Shown here one piece after another: positions 40,101-52,989 of a stretch of DNA of 64,000 nt. The number at the start of each line of letters is the position of its first letter. Positions within the stretch are counted from its first letter, which is position 1. The notes under the pieces were generated by a model. It was given only the letters and a program-made list of their open reading frames with translations. It was not told the DNA's origin and searched no databases. The translations under genes and the position numbers were made by a program. This DNA is from Motacilla alba alba (taxonomy: Eukaryota; Chordata; Aves; Passeriformes; Motacillidae): assembly GCF_015832195.1 (NCBI RefSeq), contig NC_052046.1, forward strand, positions 29,850,911 to 29,914,910. Reading direction: 5' to 3'.

Positions 40101-42819
40101 CAGAAAAGTAATTAAACAATGGGAGGCTTGGAAGATGTTGCATAGTGCAGATGCTTACTGCAGATGAGTGATTTGCCCCCTAGTAACATTCAAGTGTGGA
40201 CACAGAGAGTAGGAGATCTATATCAGATCTCTGTCATATTTGTGGTTGTAATGAGAAGTTTCTGATTCATGGAAATTGAAATTGGCCACCTTCACCGGCA
40301 TCATCCCCACAACCAGCGCCCAAATGTCTCCAAGAGCTGGAGGAGCAGAGAAAACCCAGTCCAATTATGCTCCTTCCTCAGATCTCCTTCCTTGACTGCC
40401 AATGTTGACTTGGGGTTGCTGACCTGATGTGCCTGTTCTAAGGCAGAGATCTGTGCCCTTGGAGCTGCAGCCTTCCCAAACCATCAATGAGTGTTTTCTC
40501 TGTGCATAATTATGAACTGACAAGTGCACTTTAAATTCTCAGAGATGAAGGGGTTTTATTATTATTTTTCTTCTGAAAAGGTGTAAAATTGCTGTGGAAA
40601 CATAAAAGAAAAAAAAAAAAGAATAATATTCCTGGTTGCATTACAGTGCAGTCCTTTGGATTGCTAAAAAAAACAGGCTTCCCTCCACAGTAGCCACTCT
40701 GGCTTGACCTGTCACTTGTGTCTGCAGACTTTTCAAGCAGATGTGGCTGATCTGAGCCTCATCCCTGCTGTGAATCTGTAAATTCCACAGGCTGGTTAAG
40801 ATGAACTTGTTTTTAGTTGTCATATCTGCTGTTGCAGACCCTCTTCTGGAGATGAAGTAGCAGACAGATTAGTGCTGTTAATGACACTTTAATCCATGGG
40901 TGTTGCCTGGCAAGTCCCAAGGGAGTGACGTTAGAAAGCACTAAATGCAATAAATGAAGTCTGATATGTAATGTATTTCCAGCATTGACATGAAAGCAGA
41001 GAAGGTCAGGGCCAAATTTGTCTCTGCCTTTCAGTGAGGTTATACCACAACTTGGTATATACCATGGCATTGATTGTCAGAAGCAGTAGTAAAGTTTGGC
41101 CAAATGCAATCCTCATGTGATGCTTTTCAAAAGATGAAACTAATTTGGGTCCTCCTGCATTTCCCTGCAAAATCCACTGAAGTCATCTCTACTATAGTAT
41201 TCCTTTCCTTTCCTCTGTCTGTCTAAAAATAGTGTAAAATATCAATAATATCCACTGCAACCTTTTTGTTACTACTTCCAGGATTATTTTTGGTGTGAAG
41301 TGTCTCGTTTATGAAATTAGAAACTGTTAGAATATTAACTTCTAAATTTGGAAACCTATCTTGCCATAACAAGTTTACTTATTTGGAGATATTTTGAAGA
41401 TAGTAAACATAGCAGAGGTTGACAGCAGCAATGGTAGCTAATTAAGCATATTTATTAACTTTTTCCTTTGAAGCTGGTACTGAGCATCTTTCACACTTAG
41501 CAGCTCCTCGGGATGCTGCAGCCAGGAGTAGGTGTTGTAGGCTGTACCTGTGGAACACAGGCACCACAGCAGCCTCTTACCTCCCTGCGCACCTGGCCAG
41601 GGCTCTGTGCTAGATAGCAACCAGAGGAATCCCTGCACAACTCTGAACTGAGCCTTTCCTCACTGCCCCTTGGAGCTCAGCAGGAATTATTCTGCTTGGC
41701 AAAAAGAGGAGCTTTCTTATTATCACAACTCTCATAGAAGCAGAGCTGTTTTTCCAGGTGTTTTTGATACAGTTGCTTTTGGTGAGTTATTTTCTTTTAT
41801 TTATTCTTCTTTTCCAAAGTTTGCTAAGAATTAGGTTTTTTTTCTTTAAGCAAGAATTTCCAGTGTACAGACAGTGCAGTAAAATTAGTATGATCTATTA
41901 CATTTAATTAAATTTTAAGTTATCATTCATTGAGAAATCAACAGATAAAATTAATGAAGATGACATCTTCATTTAGGATCTAAAATTTTCTAAATAAGCT
42001 TTTAATAAATCTGTCTTGAATGAGCCACCAATATTCTTTAGTGAGCTACTGACATTCTGTAAGTTTTTACAATCCCTCTTAATATGCCGGCCAATTGAAA
42101 ATAATATTGTCACATAAAAAAAGCTATTCAGAGGAAAACCTAGGGAAACAATCAAACTTAAAATAAAAATTATAAATGTTTCATAACATTTTTTTCTGAT
42201 TTTTTTTCTTTTTTGTATCAGAAAGAGGAAACAATGACAGGTTTTGGTCATACATTTAGTAAGGTGTTCTTGATGGTGGTCTTAATTTATTCTTTTTAAA
42301 AATAAACCAATCCAAGAGAGGGTTTTTAGGATCAACATAGTTTGTAAGTTTGCTGAACCAGAGGTACCTTTGTAAATTAGAAAACTGACAGCTTAAAATA
42401 CATGAGGTAAAAGCCCTATAATAATGTCACCCTTAGCAGACCCATGGAAAAGGTATTTATTTCACTCAATGTTACTTTCTTGTGTGAGAGAGCAAAAATT
42501 GAAGCAACTAATTCACTTCACTGAACAACATTTAGCAGAACTTGAAGGCTTCAATTAACCACTGATTAATAAATGTACTAATCTCTGTTAAATGAAATCC
42601 TTTAAGGGTTCACTTTGAAACAGTGCATAAGCAGTAATCAGAAAGTCCTGCTACAGGAGCCTGCTGGACCAGGTGGCTGGAATGTGCTGTGTAATCAAAT
42701 TCTAGAAGATTTAAACAACAAAATACAAGAAAAAATGAGAAATTTCTTAAGCCTTTTTAAAGTAAAAGGGATTTGTATTGTTTTCTTCCTGGTCACTAGA
42801 TTTTAATATTCAGCATAGT

Positions 42820-42837
42820 AAAAAAAAAAAAAAAAAA
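42820..42837. repeat. (A)18 homopolymer
   Basis: An uninterrupted run of 18 A. No retrocopy was recognised upstream of it. Confidence 0.9.
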
Positions 42838-43350
42838 GTATTACATTAAAGCCTTTATTTCAAAGTCAAGTCAAAACAAGAAACTAATTGAAAACTACTT
42901 ATATGCCCTCCTTGTGAATGACCCCCATCATAAAACTTTGCAAATATTAAGATCTGCTTCTTAACTGTTTTTTCTCCTCATCTGTACTATAAGAATTCAT
43001 TAAAATCAGAAACTCTAATTAATCACAAATTACATGTTTTGTTCCTTCCAGAATCCTCTAGACCATTGCAAGCTGCATTCAACAGAGAGCACTGGAGAGC
43101 AGCAGGGATTTTTATCCTCAGTCACATGTATTTGGGTGTACAGTATTACATAACCTTGTATAGTTCAAGTCAATTACTATAAGCACTGCATTGTCTTTAA
43201 CAGACAATATTTCATTTGTATTAATTTAGAGAAAGGCCCATACCACTTTGCTTTCCAAAGTGTTTTCATCTCAAGGAATAAGATTCTTCAGACATGCTTG
43301 TATTCTGATTTCTGTCACTGCAAATCTCAAAGTCTCACAGAATGGAAAAG

Positions 43351-43512
43351 TAAAAACAAACAAAAAAAAAACCAAAAAAAACCCACAAAAAACCACAATA
43401 AAACAAGCAAAACGAAACAAAACCAACCCCCAAAAACACCAAGGGAAAAAAAAAAAAAAACAACCAAGACCAAAAAACCACCTCAGTGAAATAACTCCCC
43501 CAAAACCCCCAA
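43351..43512. repeat. A/C-rich low-complexity block
   Basis: About 160 bases made almost only of A and C (AAACAAAC, AAAACCAA, CCACAAAA, then CCAAAACCCCC). It gives long lysine/proline/asparagine-rich open frames on + and phenylalanine/valine-rich ones on -, none of which is a gene. G is almost absent on the + strand. Confidence 0.9.
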
Positions 43513-46500
43513 ATTAATTGTCTATTATAAGATTTCATATCAGTCACTTTGTGTCTAGGAATTTAAATTCCAACTCTGTTACCACTGGTTGAACATAATG
43601 GCAATTTTGGAAGTCTTGTCTAACCTTTTAGCAACCCTTCAACCCTTGTCAGTTTTGCAGGGTGACAGGGTAGAAGTTGCACTGCAATGCCAGTGGTGTT
43701 AACATTTGACACATGATCTAAGCCATCCTAGATAACTAACCTCTTTTTCTCTTGTATACTTTTCCAAGTAGGAAGAGTCAGCTGTGACTACCTGGACTGA
43801 CCAGTTGACTCAGAAGCGACAGCAATGCCTATTTTCTTAGGCCATAGCTTGCAGGGAGGTCAAGAATGTTTTAAGGAAGTCATTTGGCTTTTCTGAAAGG
43901 AACTGACTAGCCTGCAGAAAGTATTTCAATACTTCATAAAAGGTTGTTCCACAAAATCCATCTATGCACATGAAAATATTTTACTGGGTTTTGGAGGAAA
44001 AAACCAGAAGCTCTACCAAGAAATAGAGACAGTTGTCTTCTTCCTGTCTTCATGTTTCAATGCCTTCACAGTGGCTTTCCAAGGTGTTTCTTGTGATGGT
44101 GCAAAGGTAGTCTTAATCATCTGCAGGTTGTATCATCAATCAGTAGCCTTTACCGTGACTAATAATTTCAAAATTTTATGGAGAAAGAGAAAATGTTGCT
44201 CAGTCCCACAGAGTGGGGATATTGGAGGATGAATGTTCACAACTTTTTTTGCCTTTGAGTCTGAGTCCTTTTCCAAGGCTTCAACAAGATTATTTATGCT
44301 TGCTTTTTACTTCTACATTGGTGTAGTGGGGATCCTCCACTCCAATTGTGTCTTTTTGCTCATGTATATATAGATACAGTTGCAGGATTTATTGCATGTA
44401 AGGAATATTACATGCCAAAGAAGAATTTTTTTTTTGTTTATATCATTTCTGGCAGCTAGTTAACAAAACCAGGACAAAAAAAATTACCTGTTGAGGCTAA
44501 AGAAGCTATGTAAAGAAGCATTGTGACAGCATGGGGCTTGTTTTCTTCATTGTTAGGCTCCAGTCATTCAAATTTTCCAAAGTCATGAAACTGTGGGTTG
44601 CCCAAAAGCAAGAATTTGAAGAATTTGAGATTTAATGAGGCCCACCCAGGTTCACTGTAAAATTCTAATCCTAATATTAATTCAAGTATTAAAAATGAAA
44701 CTGTAGGACTGTCTTAATAGTCTTGTTAAATCAGACCCAGAACAGGCTGAAAGATGGCCTTTCAGTAAACCTTTCAAACATCAAAGCTCATTCTATAAGT
44801 CAAAACAGAATGGGAACTCCACTGAGATATTTTCCATTATCTATAATGTAGGTCGTAATTATGTGTTGATACACAGCATGGTTAATATGATTAAATTTTT
44901 ATATAGATCACTTTCAAAGTAATTTCTTATAAAAGAATTTAAAATTAAAATTCTACTTGAGATTTTATATCATGTCTTTTTCTTACGGAAATCTGCAGAT
45001 TTAACTGAGTTTAAAACTTACAGAAACAGAAATACTAGCTAATCCTTTTTTGCAACATTCCTTTTAAGGTAAGACCCTCTGTTCAGATCAAACAAGAAAC
45101 ATGGAATGTACCTATATAATTTTTATTTCCAGTTACTTTCTTCTTTTCTTAGTCTGACATTTAATAAGAATTTATGTCTCAAGGCTATTCTTTTTCTTAT
45201 AAGCTGACCCTGGAGAAAAGTAATGAAACTTTATAGATTCTTATTTGGTGATTGCCACTTTATTATTAAAAAATACTACATGTTTACTTTTGCTTCAGCT
45301 ATGTGGTTAGGAATAAACATCAGAAGAAAACAGGAATAAAGGATTTATCTGTGCAGAAAGAAAAAAAATATGGTAAGACTAATGCATCTTAGAAAAATGA
45401 GTGTGCTTTTACAGTCATAGAACATTGGAATAACTTGCATTGAATGTAACTTACAGGATTTTACTCCCTTTTCCAATTAAGGAAGTGCATGCTGAGGAAC
45501 AACCTGTGAAATTGCACAGTCCACAGGGAAAACCACAAATAATTATTGTACACAGGAAGCTATATGGCAAAAAAATACCTTGCCTCTTGCTTCCGTAAAA
45601 TTGGGCTCAAGATGTGATAGATTTATGTACTTTTTAATTCTATCTCTCAGCAATTTTGTGGTTTTCAGCATGTTATAGGGCTCTTGGATCAGGCAGTCTG
45701 ACTGCTTTCATCTGAGAGGGAGAAGAGTTGACAGCAGTAGTCACAGCAGTCGTTATTTCTCATTCGAAGTTGAATCAGACTGATGATAAAGAAGGAAAAA
45801 GCAAAAAAAAAAAAGCAAAGTTTCATTGCCAAGGCGAGTAAAGGAGTAATGATCAGCACTAGAGCATCGACTTAATGTGGATGAAAAATATTGTAGTGTA
45901 GTAGACAAAGGCTTATAAGTTTTCTTGTGTAGTTGTGATTCTAACTGAGAAATGCTAGAAAGACAATGAAAACTCCTTGACAAAAAAAAAAAAAAGTAAT
46001 TCTTTGTCTCTTGAACCTGACAGGTATGTGCATGACATAGAAATCTTACGGGCAGAATATGATCAAAAAAACATAAATATGTCACTCATTTTTGTATAAG
46101 TCACTTTTACATGGGCGCAGCAATGTAGGTTACAAAACTGTATTGAATCTAAGACCTTTTTTTGAAAAACTGCTACATTATATAATGCTATAAACATTTG
46201 GTCAGAGGTATACAATCTTTCTAGTTTTACAATAGTCTGTCTCAGTGTTTCCCTTTTGCTGAATTACGATATTTTAAATATGCTGCCTGCATCATCACAC
46301 AATTGCACACTCTTCCCTCACAACATTATTGTAGGTTTAAAGCAGAAGCAAAATCCATAGAAACAGTTTCTCATACTGTTCACAGTGGCTGAACCAGGCT
46401 TTATCTAACAGTGTTTCCAAACTGATCATTCACTCCCATTGCTTCAGAAACACTCCCATTCCCCAGGTATTTTGAACTTCATAGTTCACAGCTATGTAAA

Positions 46501-46616
46501 TATGCTGTAGACAATACAATGAAACCCTCTTTTTGTAAGAAAAAGGTATCTCTATGTTATTACTATATTCCTAATTAATTCAGGAATGTAATAACCACAT
46601 GATACTTGTGTTTTTC

Positions 46617-46645
46617 TTATTTATTTATTTATTTATTTATTTATT
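46617..46645. repeat. (TTTA)n microsatellite
   Basis: Seven tandem units of TTAT/ATTT. Confidence 0.93.
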
Positions 46646-46965
46646 CCTGAACTAAAACATTTCCTTAGGTAGACAATTGAAACTTGGATGATATTTTTCA
46701 GGAAAATCAAATATTAAACATCTGGGACTTAACAGAGGAAAAAAATGCTAATTATACAGCTAAACCTAGGTTATAATAATTCTGAAATACTATAATGCCA
46801 AAATCACTAGGAAATAAAAGTACCATAATGCCAAACTTCATGGGAGTTATTCTAGAAGAAATTTAACATACTGCAGGGAACAAATTTCCTTTCTTAAATA
46901 CAGATTTATGAGACATTTACTATGTGTTTGCTAATGCAACTAGCAATAAGATATTTTTAATGAAT

Positions 46966-47365
46966 TTTTTTTTTTTCTTTTGGTTTCTGCCTTACCCCTG
47001 CCCAAAATCAAAGATCACTAAGAGTTGCACAGCAGCAGTTCAATCAAACAGCTCTGGACATTCTCTGATGTTTTCTTTCACGTTGTGTCAGACAAGGCAG
47101 AGAAGGAAGGTCTACAATGGAAGGAGAGGAGCAGCTGTTCAAGCAGTTGCGTGGAAGGATCCAAATGAGGATCCAGAAGGATGTTTGGGGGAAAGAGCTG
47201 CAATATTCCTGGCTGCGGGAGCTATTGAAGATGCTGGAGGGCTGTTCCCTCTTTCTGTGTTCAGTGATGCTTTTGCCGTTTCCTGAGGTGCATCAGCTCT
47301 TTTTGTTCTGACATGTGAGCAGGTACAGACAACAAATTGAAAATAAAGCATTTACTTCTTGTTAA
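46966..47365 (+). other. Candidate transcribed terminal exon with small ORF (uncertain)
   Basis: A T-rich/pyrimidine tract (about 46,963-47,000) precedes possible AG acceptors at 47,012-47,033. A locally GC-richer 280-bp body follows, and then AATAAA at 47,342-47,347. The body holds an ORF from an ATG at 47,117 to a stop at 47,311 (64 residues, starting MEGEEQLFKQLRG, with a hydrophobic C-terminal part). A second + frame and one minus frame are also open over the same body. I recognise no protein family. It could be a non-coding RNA terminal exon or chance composition. Confidence 0.25.
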
Positions 47366-47612
47366 GTATCATATTTCTGAATGCTTTTTCATTCATGCTT
47401 TGTGCTAATGTCAGATGTGATTTGAATGTAAACTCTCAAACCTAAAATGTTGTCTGTACTTCCCCCATTCGACATCCTGTTTGGTGAAAGACAGCTGTTT
47501 GAGTCAAAGTCAAAATATCCATTTTGATAATGTGCTAGAAATGTTTTCCTTAGATCTGACGACAGTATCAAGACTTGCTAAGATTTTACTTAGTTTTACT
47601 TCAAATGATAAG

Positions 47613-47654
47613 TCACTGGCATCTTTTGTTAAAAAATCACTGGCATCTTTTGTT
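47613..47654. repeat. 18-bp direct duplication
   Basis: TCACTGGCATCTTTTGTT occurs at 47,613-47,630 and again at 47,637-47,654 with a 6-base spacer. Confidence 0.85.
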
Positions 47655-47921
47655 TAATAATTCCCAGTGATATTTAAGAGTTAGATAAAATAGTGCATTT
47701 ACTTTCAGTTCATATGTCACTGAAATCAAAGGTCACAATGGATCATATAACAAAAAATTACATCTGAAGCAAATTTTGAAGCAGTTGTTTATAATGCAAT
47801 TTGAATGGCAAATGAGGGAGAAATATTGTAACTTAATTCAGAATATGTCCACCATCTCTTGAAGACAACATATATAAACAAGCTAGCATTAAAAATACTC
47901 TTGTCAATGCCACCATTTAAC

Positions 47922-47958
47922 CATTGAAATCTAAACATTGAAATCTAAACATTGAAAT
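47922..47958. repeat. 14-bp tandem repeat, 2.6 copies
   Basis: The unit CATTGAAATCTAAA occurs twice and is followed by a partial third copy. Confidence 0.9.
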
Positions 47959-48739
47959 ATATGGGACTTGGCACATGCCTAAAACATATCTCTCTGTTAC
48001 CTGATGTTCCCTAGGGCAGAATTCAGTAAAATATGGTGCTTAAAGCATTGGGAAAAGAAAAATGAGAAACACAGGTTGTAGGACAGAAAATGAAATAGCT
48101 GCATCTATGCAGGATTTGTGCAATTTAGTACTCATGTTTTGCATTATAAAGACAGCAAGAATGGTCCAGGAGGCTTGCAACACAGTTGGCACACACTGAT
48201 GAGTGTGACACAAAGATAGTTACAAGAATAGCTGAAAGATGTGGTTGAAGTTTTACCACAGTCAAAAGACACCTGATGTGATGTGTCTAGGAAGGCTGGA
48301 GGTGGTGAAACCATGGCCTTCACCAAAGCCTTATCACGAGGGATGCCTGTGGGACTGCATTATTCAGGGGGCTCAATAGGAACTTGGGTGTAAACACAGC
48401 ATCTTATCTAAGATGAAATGTGAACAGGGACATAAAATTGGTTCAGTTGAATGTTTATTGAATGGGGAACATGTGGAATCCTCATTTGTTCAGGCCCTTT
48501 CATGCAGCTATGTACAATTTAATTTTAATTCCTTCATCAGCTCAGCACCCACACAATGGCTAACAAAACCACCTCAATCTAATGAAAAAGCAGAAAATGT
48601 TATAGCTATCATACATTTATGAGATAGAATGACTAGTTCAGTCCACAATTAGAGTCAGTGCATAATTCTTACGTGTGCATTTTAACCTCATGATTTTTAT
48701 TAGACAGCATAAGACCTTGCTTAATGTGAAAGGTATTTT

Positions 48740-48809
48740 CTTTCCTTAGTTTGAAGGAAAGTTCAAACTTTCCTTAAAAGTTCCTAACTCTTAGTTTGAA
48801 GAGTTAGGA
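48740..48809. other. Cluster of three interlocking perfect hairpins
   Basis: Three perfect stems are packed in 70 bases. CTTTCCTT/AAGGAAAG surrounds the loop AGTTTG (48,740-48,761). AAGGAAAGTT/AACTTTCCTT surrounds the 2-base loop CA (48,754-48,775) and shares an arm with the first. CCTAACTCTT/AAGAGTTAGG surrounds the same loop AGTTTG (48,783-48,808), and one more T-A pair extends it to 48,809. This pattern of shared loops and mutually complementary arms is what template switching during replication leaves behind. A transcribed structure is the alternative. Confidence 0.85.
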
Positions 48810-51800
48810 GTAACACTGTACTCTTAGAATCCAGAAACAAGCTTAGTAGTTTAAAAGATAAATGATCTATTAGCACTGTGGCAGAACAATATTTCCTGTG
48901 TATTTTGCTTTCTAGTCATCTATTTGCAGCTACAGACTTGTATGATATCATTTTCATTACGATTTTTAAGCTGCATTTGACATAAGTTAGAACTTCATAT
49001 AAGTTTATTACTGCTCTGTAATGAAGATCTGATTAAAACAGCTTGATTTTTATAGCTGTTCTTCACCATTAATATTGTAAATTCTTTACAACACTTAAGG
49101 GAAGCATTGGGGTTTAGCTAGATACTTCTGTAAAAGTATGCCACAGTGCTCAGTTGTGATGGTCAAGAAAACAAAATCAATCTTTTATGGAATTTACTAG
49201 GCAAGAATTAGGTACCAAACTAGTGAATATCCACTTGCCACAATACCGATCTGTAGTCAGGCCACCATTGGTGCACAGTTCTGATTCCTCCCAGAAGAAG
49301 AATGAAGTTGAAAAAGGTTTGGAGTGGGTCAGCAAGGATGATAAAAGGTAATAAATGGTTTCTGTGTGAGGAGGATACTTGATAAATGATTAATCTCAGA
49401 AAAAGAAAGAGTTCAGAAGGTATCTTGAAAACCATGACTGGTATGAAGAGGATGGATGGGAACTGAGTGTTCACTGTGTCTCTCTGCAATGGGAAAGTAT
49501 GAGGAGTCACATGCAAAAAAACCAGTAGGAAGTGTTTCCCTCTGCAACAAGGAGAAAAAGGTGAGGATGCTGAAAGCTTGGAAGAAATCAGCAGGCAAGT
49601 TGGTAGGAGAAATCCCATGAGGGGTTACAGACCATGTAGAAATCACAACTATGCAGGAAATCCATGAGCAGAAGAAAATTTTTAACTGAGAAACTCCCAG
49701 GGGAAAGCATTAAACGCATTTGATGTGTTTTCCCTTTCTAATAGGCCCCTATTTATGACAGTAGTAAAGATCAAACAGAGGTCTCGATAAACCTATCATC
49801 TGATCAAGTAAGGCTTTCTTATTAGAAAATGTTTATTTACTTATTTAAAGAACTTTTAACTTACAGCAATTCTGGTGAAATCACAAATATGTATGTGAAG
49901 AAACCTCATTAATTAAGTTGATAGGCTTCATTCTTCCTTTCATATGCTAAAATTCGTAAGAGGAAAACACTTTTTGAAAGTGTTCTTTACGTTATATCCT
50001 TCATTTTAATGGCATTTTCTTTAAAATTTTTCCCTTACACTTCTACCGATCTTAAGGAAGCCTGTAGGAACCTGAATGTCTACAGCAATTGTGGATCTAA
50101 TAATTCTACCTAGTTCTTTTTAAAATATCTGTTAAGCTTTCAGTCAAACTGTCATAGCATGGATATTAATGACATATGCTTGTTCCATATAATGTCTATA
50201 TAAAGCATAAAAGCACATTTCCACAGTAGCATTAGCAGAGATGTAACATTTTCATTTCTGTGTCCTTGCAGTAAGAGAAATATCAGATATAATTCCTAAA
50301 ATCATTAACCATTGAATGAAAAGCTCCTAATTATTTTTAAATTACTCTGTTTCTTCTAAGTACTGTATAAAATTTTCATGTGGTAAACAATGCTAGGAGA
50401 TAATTTCTGTAACATACTGTAACAAGAAATGACTGTATTCTATGCCTTCCTATTCTGTACTGCATACAACTTGATTTTCAAGACAATTCAGCATTGTTTT
50501 TGTAAGAAGTCTGATGATAAAGTGCTTGAGAAGCCTGCTAGAAAAAGAACAAAGCATACATAAGTACAGCTCTAGTGGGTAAAAGTCGGATTGCCAGTCT
50601 CTAAGATGATACTAGGAATACATTTCTGTTAGAAAATTAAATCTTTTGGGACAGCCCAATGATTCCTGAGTTAATGTTCAGATAAATTCCTAGTGCTTCA
50701 AGAATGACATAAAAGTACTTATAGTGCTTATAATTGCACAGTGTTGAAATGAGGCTTAGAAATTTGTCCCAAGCACACTTTGTAATAGTGTTAAACTGAA
50801 GCATTGCCCTCCTTTGTACTAATATAGCTGTAGAAATTTAGAGGTACAGGGTTGTTACTCAGAGTCAGTGGAATTTTCCCATTTGGTTAAAGAATACTAA
50901 TCACATCAGTTTGCAATAGAATTGATACTGCTCTGTCGCCATATCCTCCTCTAATCCTCTCTGTAATTTGCTTCAGTAATACTTCATTGCCTGTCCAGGT
51001 TCTCTGTCCCCCTGCAAAGCAGAGAAAGGCTTCAAACACCTCTCTTTCCCCAATGAAACCTCTCTTTAAATGAGCAATGAGTACTGAGTTCATTGCTAAG
51101 TGGAGTTTTAGTATTTTGTTTCATAAACAGTGAGGTGGTGGAAGATTTTATTGTTAAATGGGCAGCATCCACTCTGAAAGCAGTATTTTGCAGTTGTACA
51201 ATATTGAAACAAACACCTGTCTCTGTGTACTGGCTCTTTCTTCATTACACCTCAAAAAATAGAAATACGTATGGTGCTGGTAGTTTCATTGCCACACAGT
51301 CCTAAGTTAAAGCATCTTTAAATAAGCAGACAGTTGTAATTACCTTAGCATGAGTTGTATATGCCAACTCTGAAGTCCCTACCTGTAAAATCTCCTAGTG
51401 CCACTGGGTGACATGTGGGAATTAATATAGCCGTTATTTCTTTTGTTGATTTCTTAAGACAAAAGATGTGGCTTTTGCCCCATGTTACTCTGCAAGCTGA
51501 AACCTGAACGCAGGATCAATCTCCATAATTTTGTCAGGTTCAAATACTGATGTTTCACTTCAAAGTCAGTTGAGATTTTTAACCAGTAATCTTAGTCATA
51601 AGATCTTTCCTTTCTTTGCCTCACTCTTTCTCCATCGTCTCAACGAAACCAAATTCCCTAGTGTTAAAAACCAAGCTGTCTTTACCTGCTGACTCCCCAT
51701 CATATTCTTTACCTCACTGAACTGTTTGCTAGCTGCTTTCTTGGCTGCAACTTCACCTTTGTCAATCTCCACAGACCATCTTTGGTCCAATCCTGTGTTT

Positions 51801-51881
51801 AAGAGATCTGACAAGATAAGCACACAATCTCTGGTTCAGAAACCTCACAGGTCACAGGTTTGCTGGAAAAGAATGTGAGTT

Positions 51882-51910
51882 TGTGTGTGTGTGTGTGTGT
51901 GTGTATGTGT
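51882..51910. repeat. (GT)n microsatellite
   Basis: About a dozen GT units with one TATG interruption near the end. Confidence 0.93.
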
Positions 51911-52989
51911 ACATTCTTAATACATACATTAATATTTACAAAACACATGTATGAATTTTACCCAAAAATTTAGGAAACCAAAAGACAAAAGCAATCTCAC
52001 AGATTAGCCAGCCTAGCAGAAGTTTCTCCACATGTGTGATGGCGTAAGAAATTTAAAAGTTGATGCATATTCTCAGCCTTGCCCATGCTGGGCCCATCAG
52101 AGCTAATGTATGTGCGGAACAGTTTTGTGCTTGTGTGTTCATCATTACCAAGGGTGGACAGAATATTTTTCATGCAATATATGCACCCTTAATAATAAGG
52201 AAAGGAAGGGATGTAGGCATATGTAGGCATAGAGAGGAGCTAATGCAAACATGGTGGTGGGGGTTAAGAGTCAAAACACTTCATGTATTGAAAACTTTTG
52301 AAGTAAGCAACTAAACCTATGTTATTGCTAGTTACTAAAATAAAAATTAAGGTATTGTTCATATGAAAATGTTGTTCATCCGTGTTAATATCAAGAGGGC
52401 ACAGTAAAGAAGTAGTCCCCACATTTGTAAATATTCAACTTGTGGTTAAAGTTACCAGCTTTTAATTACCATGAAAACAATGCAGCTGCTGGTTTCTGAA
52501 GACAAAGGTTTGTGTTTATGAAAAGTTATAGGCACTACAGAACAGCACTTTTGGTGGGAAACAGTGACAAACCCCCAGTTTCTTTGGCAAAATGCTATTG
52601 TTGATTATTTGCAATATATTTTAGCAGTGTATAGATTTCTGAGTTGCCCAATAAAAACACTGCTTTCATTCTTTGGAGCTTAACAGTCTCTCCTGTGTTC
52701 TCAAGCTCTTTCCAGCTAAGTAGAGTGTTTCTTTTGATGGGTTGGTTTTCCTGAGTCAAACTTAACTCAGAGCATCTTATCACACTTTGACCAGCTCACT
52801 TTCTCAGGGGCAAAAAGAGGAGACAAAAAGCCCATCAAGGCTTGTGCCAGTTAAATCCAAGCTCTCAAGGGATTTGTTTTTCTTTTGGCGTCAGATCAGA
52901 TGTTCAAACCAAGGGGTGTTGTGGGGCTGTGGGTGAGTGCCCACTGAACCCTTAACAAGGCTAATCCCACAGCAGCACATTCCAAGCAG

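Larger units (their letters stand above)
26064..46615. other. Long non-coding stretch, no recognised gene or mobile element
   Basis: About 20 kb of AT-rich sequence. I found no exon, tRNA, rRNA or clear mobile element. It contains a 13-bp perfect hairpin (31,139-31,168), a GTTT microsatellite (35,580-35,605), an A run (42,820-42,837) and an A/C-rich low-complexity block (43,351-43,512). In vertebrates such a mobile-element-poor domain next to a developmental or neuronal gene often holds regulatory elements, but none can be named from one sequence. Confidence 0.5.
46646..51880. other. Non-coding stretch upstream of TRPM3 exons
   Basis: Apart from the candidate exon, duplications and hairpins listed separately, nothing is recognised. 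The segment 49,220-49,620 on + has faint likeness to the CR1 body (GGTTTGGAGTGGGTCAGCAA) and may be a very old CR1 remnant; I am not confident in it. Confidence 0.45.

Noticed and set aside
43248..43547. Lysine/proline-rich + ORFs and the Phe/Val-rich minus ORF
   Set aside because: They come from the A/C-only low-complexity block.
49220..49620. 132-residue minus ORF and possible CR1 likeness on +
   Set aside because: The ORF has no recognisable domain. The CR1 likeness rests on a few short words and is too weak to list as a feature of its own.
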